This document shows, one piece after another, positions 1 to 10,924 of a stretch of 64,000 bases of DNA. The translations under genes and the position numbers were made by a program. This DNA comes from Canna indica (Eukaryota > Streptophyta > Magnoliopsida > Zingiberales > Cannaceae): positions 89,119,501-89,183,500 of the forward strand of contig CP136890.1 of NCBI GenBank assembly GCA_034359265.1. The letters are read 5' to 3'. The stretch's first letter is position 1; every line of letters begins with the position of its first letter. The notes under the pieces were generated by a model. It saw only the letters and a list, made by a program, of their open reading frames with translations, was not told the DNA's origin and did no database searches.

Positions 1-400
1 CTAGGGTTATTCGATCTACGATTTTATTGGTTTTCAATCAATATTTTGATGTTTATTCGAGTTAGGGTTTGTCCGAGCTAGGGTTTTGATTGTTGGTTTT
101 GATGTTCCATTTTCTGATCTTGGTTTTAGATCTAGGGTTCATGATGTTGTGAGGTTCTTTTGCACTTTAATGGATGGTTATTTGATTTAGGGTTTCTAAT
201 CTAGGGTTGATGATGTTCGAATCATATACTTGATTTTTTGATCTAGGGTTTATACTTGTATATTGTCCTTCTATTCGATCTAGGGTTTATGATGTATACT
301 GTCCTTCTGTTTTGATGGATGGTTTTTTAATCTAGGGTTTATGAATTCAACCTAGGGTCTATGATGTTTGATCTAGGATTATGTTTGTATATTGTCATTC
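1..400. repeat. degenerate telobox-like repeat block
   Basis: The motif CTAGGGTT occurs at least seven times in the first 340 bases, usually as ATCTAGGGTTTATGATGT, mixed with variants such as TTTAGGGTTT and CTAGGATT. The core overlaps the plant telobox (AAACCCTA on the other strand), but the spacing of roughly 30-70 bp is irregular, so this is not a telomeric array. It lies upstream of the Harbinger ORFs and may be part of that element's 5' region. No credible ORF is seen; the one small frame at 435-812 is low-complexity and hydrophobic. Confidence 0.6.
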
Positions 401-1239
401 TGTTCGATCTATGGTACGTTTATAATGTATACTGATGTTATGTTATTGGTTCTTTATATCTATTATTGTCCTTCTATTTCAGTATATATCAGTATCTGTC
501 CTTTTGTTATGTTTGTATACTTTCTTTTTGTTTGATCTAAGGTTTATGATGTATACTGATGTTTTGTTATTGGTTCTTTATATGTATTACTGTCTCTCTA
601 TTTCAGTATATATCAATATCTGTCCTTCTATTATGCTTGTATATTATCCTTCTGTTATGCTTGTATATATGTTCTGTTCATTTGTAATTTCAGTTAATAC
701 TGATATTTTGTTATATATTGATATATACTGTTGTGTTTCAGTTTATAATATTTTTAATGTTCATTTTATTACATATGTTATACTGATGTTTTGTTATTGG
801 TTCTTTAATTAGTATATACTGATATTACATACACTGTTATGTTCTGTTATTGGTTCTGTTTTAATTTCTTTATTGGTTCATATCTTATTACATATGTATA
901 GATATGATGCGTACATTTTATCATTGGTTAGTATACTATTATCACTGTATATCTATTATGTGTCTGTACCAGTTTGCATATCTATTATGAATTGGTTGCT
1001 TGTAACCAATTTTTTGTAATTCGTAGCTCAGTGTTAATCATGTATTATGTATTAATGCTGCTTCATTTTTGTTGCTTATCATGTATATTTGATCACTGTT
1101 AATCATGTTGCTTCATTTCACTATTAATAGATGGACAATGTATGTTTCATTAAATTGATAATGTTTATCTGTTTTATCTCTTATCTTATTAATGTTTATA
1201 TGTGTACATTATCTATGCATTATCCATCTCATTGTGTTA

Positions 1240-1910
1240 TGATGTATGTTTCATGCTTCATGCTTCATGCTGCTTGTTTCAGTTTGTTCAGTCTTGTTCA
1301 TGCTTCATGCAGATTATTACTTCTGTTCAGTCTTGTTCATACTTCATGCTTCATGCTGCTTCAAGCCGAATATTAGTCTCTTCAGTCTTGTTCATGCTTC
1401 ATGCTTCAAGCTGGTTGTATTATTAGTTCTGTTCAGTCTTGTTCATGCAGAATGATTCATGCTGCTTCATATAATAGTATCAGTCATGTTGCTTGTATTA
1501 TAGTCATGTTGCTTGTTTTAGTTTGTTCAGTCTTGGCTACTTCGATTCAGTCTTGTTCATGCTTCATGCTTCATGCTGCTTCATATAATAGTATAAGTCA
1601 TGTTGCTTGTATTATAGTCATATTGCTTGTTTTAGTCTGTTCAGTCTTGGCTACTTTGGTTCAGTCTTGTTCATGCTTCATGCTGCTTCATATAATAGTA
1701 TAAGTCATGTTGCTTGTTTTAGTTGTTCAGTCTTGGCTACGATCGGTTCAGTCTTGTTCATGCTTCATGCTTCATGCTGCTTCATATAATAGTATAAGTC
1801 ATGTTGCTTGTATTATAGTCATGTTGCTTGTTTTAGTCTGTTCAGTCTTGGCTACTTCAGTTCCGTCTTGTTTATGCTTCATATAATAGTATCAGTCATG
1901 TTCATGCTTG
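1240..1910. repeat. compound tandem repeat (TTCATGCTTCATGCTGCTT family)
   Basis: TTCAGTCTTGTTCATGCTTC recurs about every 50-115 bp from about 1280 to 1870. It alternates with blocks reading CATATAATAGTATAAGTCATG and GTCATGTTGCTTGT. Larger units of about 115 bp repeat from 1450 to 1850. The short overlapping frames here are by-products of the repeat. The array ends about 180 bp before the Myb-like ORF. 1911-2088 is AT-rich spacer with no feature I can name. Confidence 0.75.
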
Positions 1911-2088
1911 GTCGAGGGTAAAATGAGAATTAATTTTATTTGCATGTGTATATATTCATATTGCTTGTATTATAATTCATGTTATAGTTCATGAATGTTT
2001 AATATTCATGCAAGCTGTTGATTGTTATTTTTTATTGACTGTTGCTTGTATTATAATTCATGTTATTTTTTAATAGATATAATTATAT

Positions 2089-3026
2089 ATGGGTCTCCAT
2101 CGTAATCCGAGGGAGAAGTCGGAAAACTGGTCCAAAAATGCTACGAAGGATTTTTTGTTTATATTGCATAATAAACAAACAGAATTAGGTACTTTGAATT
2201 TTGACAAGCCTGTATGGGAAGAAATTAGCAATAGGCTTCTAGAAAAATGTGGCACTAGATACGGGGTCGATCAGTGTAAGGAAAAGAAGAATCGTCTTCA
2301 TCGTATGTTTAAAGACTTGCAAGAGTTGATTAATCACACCGGGGTCACCTGGAATCCTGACACATGGAGGATTGAGGCTGACGAAACGGTGTGGAATAGC
2401 ACGGTAAGGATTTTCGTAATAGAGTAAGGTTGTATGTTGGGTAGCATTTTAATAGAGTTTATTTCGTGTGCAGAGAGGAGGAAAAAAAGAGTGTTTCAAA
2501 CAGTTTAAGAATGGGCCACCTGTCAACTACACATTGCTGGAATAAATTTTTCAAAATCAATCGGCAACTGGTGGGATGACCCAGTCATCTACACAGGCGC
2601 CTTTGAATTCATCTGAGGAGCGTTAGTTAGATGAGGAACTATTGGGGCATAATGAACGCGGTAAGAAGCCTCTTGTGGAAGAGGAAGGGGAAGAGGAGGA
2701 CACGGAGGATAACGACCATGAAATCCCTCGACGTCGATCTATTTCTTTAAGTCGTAGTTGCAATAAGAAATGAGGTAAATCATCAGCGAGAACATCTCTA
2801 GAACAAGAGAGGCAAAAGATGTATGAACTCATTAGTGAACACTTTGGCAGCTCGTCGTGTTCGAAGTGAGGCAACATCAGTGTGTACTACACCCCCACCC
2901 GCAGATCTATATAGGCTAGCAAATTGCGTTGAGCGCATTAGTAATTTGCAGGGGCTATCTACAGAAACTCATGCAAAGACTTGTCATTTCATGTTTGCTA
3001 ATGCGAAATCTCGATACTTATTATGA
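2089..3026 (+). pseudogene. Harbinger-associated Myb/SANT-like DNA-binding protein, broken
   Basis: The first exon (2089-2403, 105 codons) reads as a Myb/SANT-like (trihelix-type, Myb_DNA-bind_3) domain, with WSKNATKDF near residue 14 followed by a basic stretch with CKEKKNRLHRMFKDL. In PIF/Harbinger elements such a protein partners the transposase and helps it bind DNA and enter the nucleus. A good GT/AG intron (2404-2473) leads into a second exon rich in acidic and then basic residues. That exon has stops at positions consistent with CAA, CAG and CGA codons turned into TAA, TAG and TGA, and a frameshift near 2840-2862, after which the frame continues to about 3025. The first exon is intact; the full protein cannot be made. 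Domain call is from residue pattern only. Confidence 0.7.
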
Positions 3027-3328
3027 CGTTGCAAGATGACAAACTAAAGAACTTCTTGGAAACTTTATAGTGAGTGGGTGGACTGTCATTTGTGTAATTT
3101 GAACTAAACACTTTGTGGACCCTTGTATGTGCACCTTTGCATACAGTCTTGTTACTTTATTTATTTCAGATACTTTTTCAGTGTTGTTACTTTATTTGTT
3201 TCGGATACTTATTTCGGTTTAGAATAAAAAATATTTGTTTGCTTATTCCTATTTTAGATTTTTGCTTATTTAAGTTTAAGATGAATTGCATATTTGTGTG
3301 ATGATTTCTTTCTCTATGTTGTCGTAGA

Positions 3329-4660
3329 ATGAATCATCCACCAAATACATCACATGAATCAGATAGTGATGAAGAGCAATATTGTGATGATGTTATATTA
3401 GTAATAATATTGGATATAATGGAATCATTAGACAACCAACTAAATGCTCCTCCATGAAGAGCAGTACACACTTCAATGTTGAGAGGTGCTGACTACATCC
3501 AAAAGTCGATACATAGTCCAATTAGATGCTACGAAAATCTTCGTATGGAGCCATCTCTCTTCCTAAGATTATGTGGTGAACTTAGGAGATTAGGCTTAGA
3601 GGATAAAAACATTTATGTGGAAGAAGCTGTCGCTATGTTCATGTATACAATTTGTCACAATGAACGAGTTCGAGTAGTTGCAGAGCGATACCAACACTCA
3701 ACTCAAACATGTCACAAATGGTTCAAGTATGTACTTAAAGCGGTTCTAAGGTTGGGAACCGAACTTATACAACCTCGTGAACCGCAAACAATTCAACCGG
3801 AGATTCATGGAAATCCACGGTGGTTTCCATATTTTAAGGTAATGTACAACACTTAGGCATATTATTTTAGCCTTAAGGGGTCTTACTAATTGAAGCATGG
3901 TTTTGTAGAATTGCATAGGGGCAATTGATGGGACTCATGTCTCCGCTTTTGTTCCCGCCAACAAATCATATTTATATCGTGGCCGTAAGGGAACAACAAC
4001 ACAAAATGTGATGGCGGCCTACACCCATAACATGCAGTTCACATATGTGAAGGCGGGTTGGGAGGGAACCGCAAATGACTCGCGGATTTTTGCACATACA
4101 ATATACTCTACTAACACGGATTTTCCGATGCCAAACGGAGGTAAAATTCATGGACCATAATCACATTCTTGTATTGGTTTTATTACTAATGCATTTTATA
4201 TATTGTATTGATAGATGAATATTATTTGGTCGATGCCGGATATCCTAATGTACCTGGATTTTTGGCACCTTATCGAAGTGAAAGATATCATGGGTCAGAT
4301 TATCGTAGTCGAGGCCCAACGTCTAAAAGAGAATTGTTCAACCAACGACATTCATCTTGTCAGAATGTTATTGAACGATGCTTTGGACTCTTAAAAGCAC
4401 GTTTTTCGATCCTAAAGATGATGCCGAACTACGGGGTTTTAAGACAAGGAAGTATTGTATTGGCTTGTTGTGCAATTCACAACTTTATTATTAAATATAA
4501 ATTTTTTGATGAATTAGTAGAAATTTGGAACAATGAAGAAGTTATTATTCATGATGATAATGAACCTACATCATCAATAGGTGAACCTTCTTCTAGCCAA
4601 AATATAATGCATGGTATTCGTGAGGGTATCGCTAATCAACTTTGGGCGCATCGCCGCTGA
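3329..4660 (+). pseudogene. PIF/Harbinger DDE transposase (HARBI1-like), one in-frame stop
   Basis: The gene model has three exons: 3329-3838, 3909-4140 and 4215-4660, joined by GT/AG introns in consistent phase, giving about 395 codons, normal for HARBI1/DDE_Tnp_4 proteins. The acidic triad is visible: D177 in AIDGTHVSAF, D227 in GWEGTANDSRIF and E301 in CQNVIERCFGLLKARF. A helix-turn-helix-like N-terminal region (ERVRVVAERYQHSTQTCHKWF) precedes it. The protein cuts and pastes the element at 3-bp targets. The only visible lesion is TGA at 3455-3457, as expected from CGA, upstream of the conserved region; translation from the ATG at 3476 would keep all catalytic motifs. It sits directly downstream of the Myb-like partner ORF in the usual Harbinger arrangement. 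3027-3328 holds only AT-rich spacer. Confidence 0.88.
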
Positions 4661-4787
4661 TGTATTTTTATTTTTTATGTTAATAGATACAATGATATTA
4701 TTTTCATGATGCTTTGAATTTATTAGTTTTGTTAGTGCATAGTACCAATAATATACTAACATACTTGTGATATCATAACAGAATAGT

Positions 4788-5126
4788 ATGACAGCTTCCT
4801 CAAGTCGCATAAGTGAAAATACAACATATTTGCGATACCAGAACAGAATATGTTATCGCGGTATAAAAGTTATAGTACGAATAAGTGAAACTTTAAAGAA
4901 TCCTGGCCGTTTATTTGAGGCTTGCTCTTTAAGCCCCAAAGGTTGTGGATTCTTTCAATGGATCACTCACATTGCATCAACCATACGCGACGGGGAAGAT
5001 GAAGTGAACCAAAGCTTCCATCAACCGTTTCATCAAATAAAGGCCAAAATTGATAAGCTCCTTGATATGGGATTTAAGGGGTTACTAGTACTTATTGTTA
5101 TTGCTATTGTATTTTTGTGTAAGTAA
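4788..5126 (+). CDS. GRF-type zinc-finger ORF with C-terminal membrane segment
   Basis: This 112-residue ORF has a GRF zinc-finger pattern: CYRG near residue 22, then NPGRLFEACSLSPKGCGFFQW. The expected second cysteine of the first pair (normally CxCG) is an arginine, so zinc binding is probably impaired. A short charged helix follows (about residues 72-95), then a hydrophobic tail (GLLVLIVIAIVFLCK). GRF finger, coiled coil and C-terminal hydrophobic helix is a common small plant protein layout, often near transposons. It lies 130 bp after the transposase on the same strand, so it may be a third Harbinger-borne ORF or a piece of another element. Function unknown. Confidence 0.55.
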   Translation: MTASSSRISENTTYLRYQNRICYRGIKVIVRISETLKNPGRLFEACSLSPKGCGFFQWITHIASTIRDGEDEVNQSFHQPFHQIKAKIDKLLDMGFKGLLVLIVIAIVFLCK

Positions 5127-5275
5127 GATGTTATTTTGATGGTGTTTTTTGATATATTGCTGCTGGGTGTATATATGCTGTGATGATATCATATTTTGGA
5201 TATATTGCTGCTGTGATGCCGTAATTATAGGTTGTTGTGCTGTTATTTTATATTTTTTAATTTATTTTCATCGAC

Positions 5276-5322
5276 GAGGAATTGGAGGCGATAACCAATT
5301 AATGGTTATGCGCACTTTCCTC
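5276..5322. repeat. imperfect palindrome 1 (47 bp)
   Basis: Arms GAGGAA...TTCCTC enclose ATAACCA/TGGTTAT around a short AATTAA centre, giving a near-perfect stem-loop. It shares its core (AATTGGAG, ACCAA, TAATGGT) with the hairpin at 5479-5537. Confidence 0.7.
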
Positions 5323-5478
5323 CTAAAGTTGTAAAATAATATTGCTCATTATTATGTTATTTATTTTTCGATCTAGGATTTTGATGTTATTGTGTGGTTG
5401 TGCTGATTTTATCCTTGCGTGGTTGTGCTGATTTTATAATTGTGTGGTTATTAAATAATGAGCAAACCTATTTTTGGT

Positions 5479-5537
5479 GGACTATGAATTGGAGACGGTC
5501 ACCAACTAATGGTGATACGCATTTTCCTTCATAGTCC
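5479..5537. repeat. imperfect palindrome 2 (59 bp)
   Basis: GGACTATGAA pairs with TTCATAGTCC at the ends, and GGTCACCA pairs with TGGTGATA inside. The two hairpins lie about 150 bp apart, downstream of the GRF ORF. Both flanks contain AATAATGAGCAA or its complement-like version. They could be tiny foldback elements, subterminal sites or a processed hairpin RNA; nothing decides between these. Confidence 0.75.
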
Positions 5538-6235
5538 TACATTTATATAATTTTGATGCCAAATACGCATTTATATCAATCATTCATCTTCTTCTCCAAC
5601 TCGGTGCTGCTGGAGGTGGTGGAATCGGGCCGTCTATTTTCGAGCGAGCTGAGGTTTACTTGTGCTACTAAAAATATTTGAATTCACTGGATTAGAATTC
5701 AATTGGATGTATTTAAATTCATTACATAAGTTTGTTTTTAATTTTTGTTGTACATTTGTATATTTTTATACACATAAAAAAATTCTAAAATTGATCAATG
5801 GATCAGTATAAGCAACCTAAAGATTATGTTGAAGATTTAAAGCAATTGTGAGTTATATCGTGGAATTCAAAGTTTACATTGTCTTTCACTTATATCATAA
5901 GCGTTGGTTACTTATTTTGTTCAAAAAATATCAGGATATGTAAATAGTTTCTCAAACAACTCTGCAGTTAACAACATCAATCTACAAAACTCAGCAAGTC
6001 TTCAAAGCAACTCTGTAACGTATAAATAAGCACTTCAAGAGCAGCTGCTCTCAAGTTGTACTAGTGAAATAAGCAGTAACAACGTTGAATTTTTCGTTTA
6101 ATATATTCTTCTCAACCTACATAAATAAAAGGTAAATAGAAAAATTAGGTGTACTAGTCCAAAAGAAAATAAGTAGTAAATGGCTTAAAGACATGGTTAA
6201 CAAGATCTCATTGTTCATGTTAGAACAATAGAACA

Positions 6236-6432
6236 TATTTTTATATTTTTATATTTTTATATTTATATTAATTAATAAAATAATATTTATTTACTAAATA
6301 ATAATATTTTTATATTTATATTATTTTTTATTTTTTAGTATAGTAATATTTTTTAAATTAAAAAATAAAAACAACATATTTTTATATTTTTATATTTATA
6401 TTAATTAATAAAATAATATTTATTTACTAATT
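6236..6432. repeat. AT-rich direct repeat pair
   Basis: A stretch of about 55 bp containing ATTAATTAATAAAATAATAT occurs at about 6242-6298 and again at 6377-6430, nearly unchanged, separated by more AT-rich sequence. 5540-6235 and 6433-6490 show no gene or other feature that I can name. Confidence 0.6.
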
Positions 6433-6489
6433 AACATAATTAATATTACTAAAGTTTGAGTTAAAAAATTCTAAGTAAAATTTTAAAAC

Positions 6490-6720
6490 AGATACTATGT
6501 TTGATAAACAAACGCAGTTTCGGTTTTCGTCTTGAAAACAGTCATCGAAAATAACACACAACAAACGAGTTTTCGTTTCGCGAAATATGAAAACAAGATA
6601 TGTCAAACAAACATATTTTCGCCAAACACAAAATCGAAACCAAAAACTTGAAACTCGAAAACTCATTTTAATTTTCACGAAACGAAAATTATTTCTAAAT
6701 TTTCGTAAACAAACGCGCCC
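6490..6720. mobile_element. candidate 3' terminal region of the Harbinger element
   Basis: The last bases before 6721 read CGTAAACAAACGCGCCC, the complement of GGGCGCGTTTGTTTACG, which fits the GGGxxxGTTTG form of PIF/Harbinger and Tourist ends. The stretch is full of TTTCG/CGAAA repeats in both orientations (for example GTTTCGGTTTTCGTC and its near-complement), as in a subterminal region. The left end of the element lies outside the window, so neither the terminal repeat nor the 3-bp target duplication can be confirmed. Confidence 0.45.
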
Positions 6721-8253
6721 GAAGATTTGGACTTTTAAAATCAAATGTCCAAGTCAATTGATACCAATTGTGGTTTGATGACTTGGACCAAGCTTTTCAA
6801 GCTTAAATCCCCTAAAGTGATATAGATATCACATATTCATCTACACATGAATTTTTAAGATTGAACACCTAGAATCATATATGTGTGTATCTAAACAAGT
6901 TTATTTTATTTTTACCTTAACATAAAGTCTCTAAAGAAGAATTTTAACCTAGTTCAATTTCATAAATATCAAGATATCATGAAATGAGCTAAGTTATCAA
7001 GATTTTGTCTACTCATAAAATTTCAAACATTTATCATGCTAAATCAATCATGAGTATATAGAGACATCATCAAGCATGAAAATTCAATTATTTTTTAAAG
7101 ATTTTTGCAAAAAAAATAAATAAATCATACCTTATTTTTAAAAATTTGCCCACCTTTTTCATTTTCTTCTAGATAGCATAGCTTTCAATGTTTACCTTTT
7201 TCTTAATTAACTTGCAAGTGGACATCATTAGGTTCATAATGAAATAATATGTCAACTAGCAAGTTAACTTACTAACTAGCAAATGGTTTAATACAAAGTT
7301 TCATTTAAAAGCTTAACCTAAGCTAGATAGTTAAGATTCATTTAAAAAGGATTTTACCATGATATCTAAATGAATCTAAGAGATCCTAAGATGTGAAACA
7401 TTTAAAGAATAAGATCTCTACCTATGTTAAACTAGTTTGGACTTAAAAGGAATGTCTCTAATGACAAGTTCTAACTTAGGACAAGTTTCATTTAATGAAG
7501 TTTGCCTAAGTGCCATAATTCTATCTACTCATGAGAAAATAAGGATTTTACATGCAATTCTAGTCATGAGTATAGAGACATGATTTTAGCTTAAACAATG
7601 AGGTATAATACTTAGATTTTGAATTTATCAATATTATACCCTATTCATGATGATTTAGCCAAACTAATATTTTTCTTCCTAATTAGCCTTCCTAACATGT
7701 TTATAACTTGCAAGTAAGTTACACTAATATTCTAGAGAAAATCTAGCTACTTAGCAAGCTAACTCAACCAAAAAGCAAAGATAGGCATCAAGTTTCATTA
7801 TCAAAGATTACTTTGCTAAATGGTTTCAAATTCGTTTCAAATTCGTTTCAAATAAAATTCAGTGATACCAAAACGAATTTAAGAGATCACAAAGATAATA
7901 AATGAAAAATATAATCTCCAACCATTCCTATTGGTTGAAAACCGAAAGCCACAAGTAGCCTACGATTTAGAATCGCAAGGTCGCTTAGGCCAATTACAGG
8001 CCACCGAGGTCTCCGTAGAGATCGGAAATCAAAAATCAAAAATGTTTTTGAAAGATGTTAAGAGCGGGGAAATCAACTAATATTAGGTACATATCAAACT
8101 CCAATTATAATTTTAAGCAATGGGATATAGGAGATGATACCAATGTGCTTTTGAATGCCATCTTTACCATAGGCATCTAAATGACTTGAAGTTGCAACTT
8201 TAAGATGGTTCAATCTTTGAATCCTCAAACAACTTCAATCAACTATCTTCATC

Positions 8254-9689
8254 TCACCCTTGTGTGGTAGCTCCCCCTACAAAAGAAGATACTTTTGGTA
8301 CCCAAATAGCTTTGGGTCCTTGAGGGTTAGATGGCCTAGGAATCCAAAGTGTTCTAGCAACACTTGGATTTCTTTTAAATGCACAATCATGAATAGCATG
8401 ACCATATACACCACAACAAAAGCAATGTCCATGAAACTTTTTCTTTTCATTTTTAACATGGACATGATATTTATTATTCATCTTTGGAGCATGAGGTTTG
8501 ATGTTGGAATGCTTGATATGAGAAGCATGAGGAACCTTAGTATTCTTTACATAAACATTCTTATTCCTAGGATTTCTAAAAAATGAATCATGTGATAAGT
8601 TACTAGTTTTCTTACTCAAGAACACAACCTCATTTTTTAAGTCATTTATGGATTTGTGTAAAGCTTGTATTTGAGATTTCAACAAGCAATTTTTATTTTT
8701 CAAAATATCATGCTCAAATTTGAAAACACTTATACAATTCTTACCCTTGAGATTCACATTATTTTTTGTGTTTTCATTCTCATTTCTAATTTTTATAATC
8801 TTAGTTAACAACTTATCATTCTCAATTTCTAATTCTTCATTTCTATATTTCAAATCCTTAATCTCAAGTTTCATATCATCATGGCAAGAATTAAAAGAAC
8901 TAGATTTCAGTTTTCTTTCTTCAATTTTTTATTTTCCTTGTTCTTTTTTACAAGGATGGCATACATTTTCTTAGATTCTTTTAATAGCTCATCATAAGAC
9001 ATTCCTAAAGAATTAGAGCTATTGTCATCACTATCACTATCAAGATTTTTATCATGACTAGAAGTAGAATATTTTACCTCATTTCGAAAACCCATGAGGC
9101 ATATTTGAGATGTGACTTCATCATCATGAGAGAAAGATGCTCCACTAGATTCCGAGATAGACTTGGAAGCATTCTTCTTCTTGGTCCTTTTCTTCAAGTG
9201 GGGATAATTTCTCTTTTTATATCCCTTTTCTTGACAAATGAAACACCTTAGATTTCTTCTTCGATTTTAGGTGTTCCTTTGACTAGATGAGCTTTGGGCA
9301 TCAAAAACTTCATTAGGACTAGAGGTATGACAATTGTCATCACCTCCTTCATTGAAAGTAATAAGTTCCTCAGTTTTTGCATAATCGTAAAACATGTTTA
9401 AACAAGCCCAAATATCGAATGCGGATGAATAATGCATGACATTTTCAAGTATTTCATTTAAAAATGAGCAATATAGGAGATGCGTTGTTTTAGCATTCAA
9501 TTCAAATAATCTAATTTGTTCTTGAGTCCAATCATTCATGTCAATAGTTGGCTCAACATACTCATTCTTTAGTATGCACAATAAATCTAAACTTTGTGTT
9601 TTGAGAAAGGTATACATCCTACTCTTCCATACACCAAAGTTTTCTTCATCAAACATAGGTAGTACACATGCTATACTCTCTAGTACCAT
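8254..9689 (-). pseudogene. gag polyprotein of TR-GAG copy A (copia-like), broken
   Basis: The N-terminal part (9689-9267) starts MVLESIACVLPMFDEENFGV and has the FDEENFGVWKSRM signature of copia-type capsid (UBN2/DUF4219-like). It is followed by a first zinc knuckle that is degraded here (CFICQEKGYKKRNY, with His and last Cys both Tyr), then a lysine/glutamate-rich coiled coil (MKLEIKDLKYRNEELE). A second, intact CCHC knuckle follows (CFCCGVYGHAIHDC) and the frame ends after GPKAIWVPK. Lesions are a TAA after SSSSQRNT (copy B has a lysine codon) and a frameshift near 8907. The product would have packaged RNA into virus-like particles in the cytoplasm. No pol frame follows. Confidence 0.8.
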
Positions 9690-9744
9690 TTCTAGATCGA
9701 GACTAGGTGTAGACGAGATGGTGAAATCTCAAACTACGAACCTT

Positions 9745-9756
9745 GCTCTGATACCC
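9745..9756 (-). other. primer binding site, copy A
   Basis: The minus strand reads GGGTATCAGAGC, one base off TGGTATCAGAGC, the complement of initiator tRNA-Met. It lies a few bases inside the LTR end. Confidence 0.8.
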
Positions 9757-9761
9757 AATAT

Positions 9762-10924
9762 TGGCGAAATGGCGACACTAGAGGGGGGGGGTGAATAGTG
9801 TGTTTATTAAACGATTCGCCTAAATTTAATTTTAATCATTTACTTAACTCGATTAGGCAAGATGCAATTATGCGATGGAATGCAGAAGCAAGATATAGCA
9901 ATTAAGCACACAATTTAAAACAATGCAAACACGATATTTATAGTGGTTTGGCCCTTATGCCTACTCCACTACCTAATCACCCCGCTTAGGATTTCCAAAC
10001 TAGGTTTTACTAAATTAATTAGTTTCCCTTACAACGTGGACTTTTCCCCGGAAAGACTCCGCTCTCCAACCGAAGGCACTTCCACATCCGGAAGTATCCC
10101 GCCTTCCTACCGAGAGCTCTTTCCCACCTCAACCTAAGGGACAATTAAAACTAATCCTAGTAAGCGCTAAGTTTACACAAGTGGCTTTACTCCTTTTCAC
10201 CAAGGATACCACTTCACACAACAAGACCTAACACCTAGGTCTTCACAAACACAAATATAATAAACATCTAACAATTAAAAATACAACGGAAAGAGCTAAA
10301 AGTGAAATAAAGTGTTCGTGCTCATTTACAATCCTTGAATCCTCCAACTCGTCAAGTCGTGAAGCTCGAACAATTTCCGAGTTTAGGCAACAACAGGCGG
10401 CGCTTGAAGAAGAACTCGACAGAGGAATAGGGCACGCTGCAATCACTTTTTGGAAGGCTCGAATCTTCCTTTTAGATGCTCAATAATCACTGTGGGAATC
10501 AAGGAAGAAGTGTTAAAACAATCATATGAGGGTATATTTATACCGTCGTTAAGCAACGACTGTTCAACAGATAAAAAACTATCCGTTACAGCCGTCGATC
10601 GAAGCGCCAGTCGAAGCATCGGTCGACCGGTCATTCGATTGCTTCTGTTTACCCTGTGGTCGGTCGACCGACTGGTTGACCGCCAGATGCAGATCGCGTG
10701 ATCCACGATCTGCGCTCCATCCGTCGGTCGATCGACGAGATCTTGCATCGCGGGAATCAGTAGGTCGGTCGACTGATGGGTTTTTGGGCTTCCATCGGCC
10801 AACCGCTCGGTCGACCGAAGTAGCTCTGCTACCTTCTTTTTTTACCTTCGGTCGGTCGACCGAACCTAGGCTGAATGTTACTTCTTCAGCTTATTTCTTC
10901 CGCGCTTCATTTCCAGGTTCCGTC
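9762..10924 (-). repeat. LTR of TR-GAG copy A, start truncated
   Basis: It is homologous in opposite orientation to the LTR at 10925-12499, from that LTR's position of about 285 to its end. It lacks the first ~285 bp, cut exactly where copy B begins. The middle part is crowded with GGTCGACC-type palindromes. A TATA-like TATAAATATA (minus) lies at 10533-10542. Confidence 0.8.
10533..10542 (-). promoter_or_regulatory. TATA box of LTR A
   Basis: The minus strand reads TATAAATATA, downstream of the palindrome-rich part of the LTR. The same box is kept in LTR B (11714-11721, TATAAATA) and LTR C (13416-13425), which supports a real Pol II promoter. Confidence 0.6.

Larger units (their letters stand above)
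6745..10924 (-). mobile_element. TR-GAG-like LTR retrotransposon copy A (gag + 5' LTR)
   Basis: On the minus strand this contains an LTR (10924-9762, its own start missing), a primer binding site, a gag gene (9689-8254) and about 1.5 kb of non-coding sequence (8253 to about 6745) with no protease, reverse transcriptase or integrase. This matches non-autonomous gag-only elements (TR-GAG). No 3' LTR is recognisable at the left, so the left boundary is a guess. The non-coding part has many weak repeats of AAGTTTCATTTAA and TAGCAAGTTAAC type and no ORF I trust. Confidence 0.6.

Noticed and set aside
1131..1789. Several overlapping small ORFs
   Set aside because: They are frames through a tandem repeat, with Cys/Ser-rich low-complexity translations and no domain.
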